From: Desulfarculus sp.
GTDB taxonomy: Bacteria; Desulfobacterota; Desulfarculia; Desulfarculales; Desulfarculaceae
Direction: 5' to 3'
Length of the DNA stretch: 5,850 nt
Assembly (NCBI GenBank): GCA_020216625.1
Contig: JAIUYB010000173.1
Span: forward strand, 1-5,850
Part shown: positions 5,247-5,850 of the stretch, piece after piece
Position numbering within the stretch: position 1 is the stretch's first letter
Layout: each line of letters begins with the position of its first letter
Position numbers and translations under genes: made by a program
Notes under the pieces: generated by a model
What the model saw: the letters and a program-made list of their open reading frames with translations, nothing else
Databases searched by the model: none
What the model was told of the DNA's origin: nothing

Positions 5247-5567
5247 ATGAACGACACCGTCCAGATCATCATCGGCATCATCTTCCTGGCCCTGGTCTAC
5301 ATGGCCACGCGCTATCTGGTGGCCAGGAAAATCATGAGCGCGGCGCGTGGGATCGTGCGCGAACTCACCCAGCGCGAGGCCCTGGATCCGGAGCGGGCGA
5401 TCAGCTTCTCCTGGTCCAAGCCCGACTGGCTGCGTTTCGGCCTGCGCGACTACCGGCCCAAGGCCCTGGAGGGTCTGATCGGGGCCGGGGTGGTGGGGCG
5501 CACCGAGAACGGGCTGTTCTACCTGGCGGCCCGTCCGGAGAGCCTAAACCCGAACCTGACCCATTAG
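5247..5567 (+). CDS. Small single-pass membrane protein with winged-helix-like tail (unknown function)
   Basis: 106 aa. Residues about 5-20 (VQIIIGIIFLALVYMA) form one hydrophobic segment, followed by basic residues (TRYLVARK), which suggests the C-terminal part lies in the cytoplasm. The rest is soluble: a helix rich in charged residues (33-50), then YRPKALEGLIGAGVVGRTENGLFYLA (69-94), whose helix, short strand, turn and strand pattern resembles the recognition helix and wing of a winged-helix fold. That resemblance is inference; I recognise no named family. The start ATG at 5247 follows AAGGCGGG by 6 nt. It lies 115 bp after the SDR on the same strand and could be read with it. Confidence 0.7.
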   Translation: MNDTVQIIIGIIFLALVYMATRYLVARKIMSAARGIVRELTQREALDPERAISFSWSKPDWLRFGLRDYRPKALEGLIGAGVVGRTENGLFYLAARPESLNPNLTH

Positions 5568-5603
5568 CCGGGCCTCCCGGCGCCTGGTCGGGGGGCGCGC
5601 CCC
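5567..5603 (+). terminator. GC hairpin and palindrome after the membrane protein gene
   Basis: GCCGGG (5567-5572), loop CCT, CCCGGC (5576-5581) is a perfect 6-bp stem beginning on the last base of the stop codon. It is followed by the 12-bp palindrome GGGGCGCGCCCC (5592-5603). No T tract follows, so Rho-independent termination is uncertain; the position at a gene end favours a transcript-end function. Confidence 0.35.
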
Positions 5604-5633
5604 GCGCTGAAGAAGATCGGCGACAGACGGGAA

Positions 5634-5658
5634 GCCGTGGGCCTGGCTGGACCACGGC
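5634..5658 (+). repeat. 7-bp hairpin upstream of the exported-protein gene
   Basis: GCCGTGG (5634-5640) and CCACGGC (5652-5658) are perfect complements around an 11-nt loop. It lies about 55-75 bp before the ATG at 5712, and could belong to the leader of that gene or to the 3' region of the previous one. No T run and no good promoter match were seen beside it. Confidence 0.3.
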
Positions 5659-5711
5659 CCGTCCCGGAACGCATAACCGAGTCACTTCAACCAGGCACAC
5701 AGGGAGGGACG

Positions 5712-5850
5712 ATGGGCAAGTTTAAGCGAGTGTTGTTGGTGCTGGCGTCGTTGTCGCTTTTTTTGGCGCTGGCGGGCGGGGCGTTGGCGGCGGAGAAGAA
5801 ATACGCCAAGTTCGGCGAGGATCCGCGTCACAACGCGTGGAAGAACAAGA
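5712..5850 (+). CDS. Exported protein of unknown function, N-terminal fragment
   Basis: 46 complete codons are visible and the frame runs off the right edge. The N-terminus is a classical Sec signal peptide: basic MGKFKR, a long Leu/Ala/Val-rich core (about 7-20), then GGALA-A with a likely signal peptidase I cut after ALA (residue 26). The mature part starts AEKKYAKFGEDPRHNAWKNK. No lipobox cysteine is seen, so a periplasmic or secreted soluble protein is expected. GGAGG (5703-5707) lies 4 nt before the ATG. The mature part is too short to assign a family. The signal peptide uses TTG for Leu and GCG for Ala more than the neighbouring genes do. Confidence 0.75.
   Translation, partial: MGKFKRVLLVLASLSLFLALAGGALAAEKKYAKFGEDPRHNAWKNK

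Noticed and set aside
5145..5250. 34-codon frame whose TGA overlaps the ATG of the membrane protein gene
   Set aside because: The ATGA overlap is suggestive, but the peptide is Gly/Arg/Pro low complexity, has no good ribosome binding site, and spans the intergenic hairpin.
4322..5281. Minus-strand open frame (319 codons) opposite the SDR
   Set aside because: Antisense shadow. The plus strand has the ribosome binding site, promoter and all SDR motifs.
5646..5661. Sigma-54 promoter ahead of the exported-protein gene
   Set aside because: TGGCTGGACCACGGCC has correct GG-N10-GC spacing, but the -12 is CGGC instead of TTGC and the segment lies within a hairpin.

Overview
The window looks like chromosome from a GC-rich anaerobic deltaproteobacterium (Desulfobacterota; a Desulfarculus-like sulfate reducer or a syntroph would fit). 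This is inferred from the strong G/C bias at third codon positions, a PAS-type sigma-54 activator next to short-chain acid genes, and the style of the proteins. No rRNA, tRNA, insertion sequence or CRISPR array was seen.

Layout. Positions 1-108 hold the last 35 codons of a plus-strand gene, probably a methyl-accepting chemotaxis protein. A perfect 13-bp hairpin (140-168) separates it from the convergent gene prpE (192-2093, minus), a propionyl-CoA synthetase-type acyl-CoA ligase. A 466-bp gap (2094-2559) follows, with several dyads and an orphan plus-strand intrinsic terminator. Next is a sigma-54-dependent activator with PAS, AAA+ and Fis-type HTH domains (2560-4038, minus). A 253-bp divergent control region (4039-4291) separates it from a 3-hydroxybutyrate dehydrogenase-like SDR (4292-5131, plus). 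Downstream are a 106-aa single-pass membrane protein (5247-5567, plus) and the start of an exported protein of unknown function (5712 to the window end, plus).

How the parts fit. The divergent region resembles the pspF/pspA type of switch. A good -24/-12 sigma-54 promoter (4216-4231) faces the SDR. A sigma-70-like promoter (4084-4112) faces the activator. Two adjacent 18-bp dyads of the form TGTAGC-N6-GCTACA (4047-4082) overlap the activator's own start region and lie about 170-185 bp upstream of the SDR start site. A third, perfect copy of the dyad (core 2547-2564, arms extending to 2543-2568) covers the activator's stop codon on the side facing prpE. The simplest reading is that the activator binds all three sites, represses itself, switches on the SDR, and perhaps also affects prpE. 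This would make a small local regulon for oxidising a 3-hydroxy acid and activating a short-chain acid. Dyads and promoters are read from the sequence; the regulatory links are inference.
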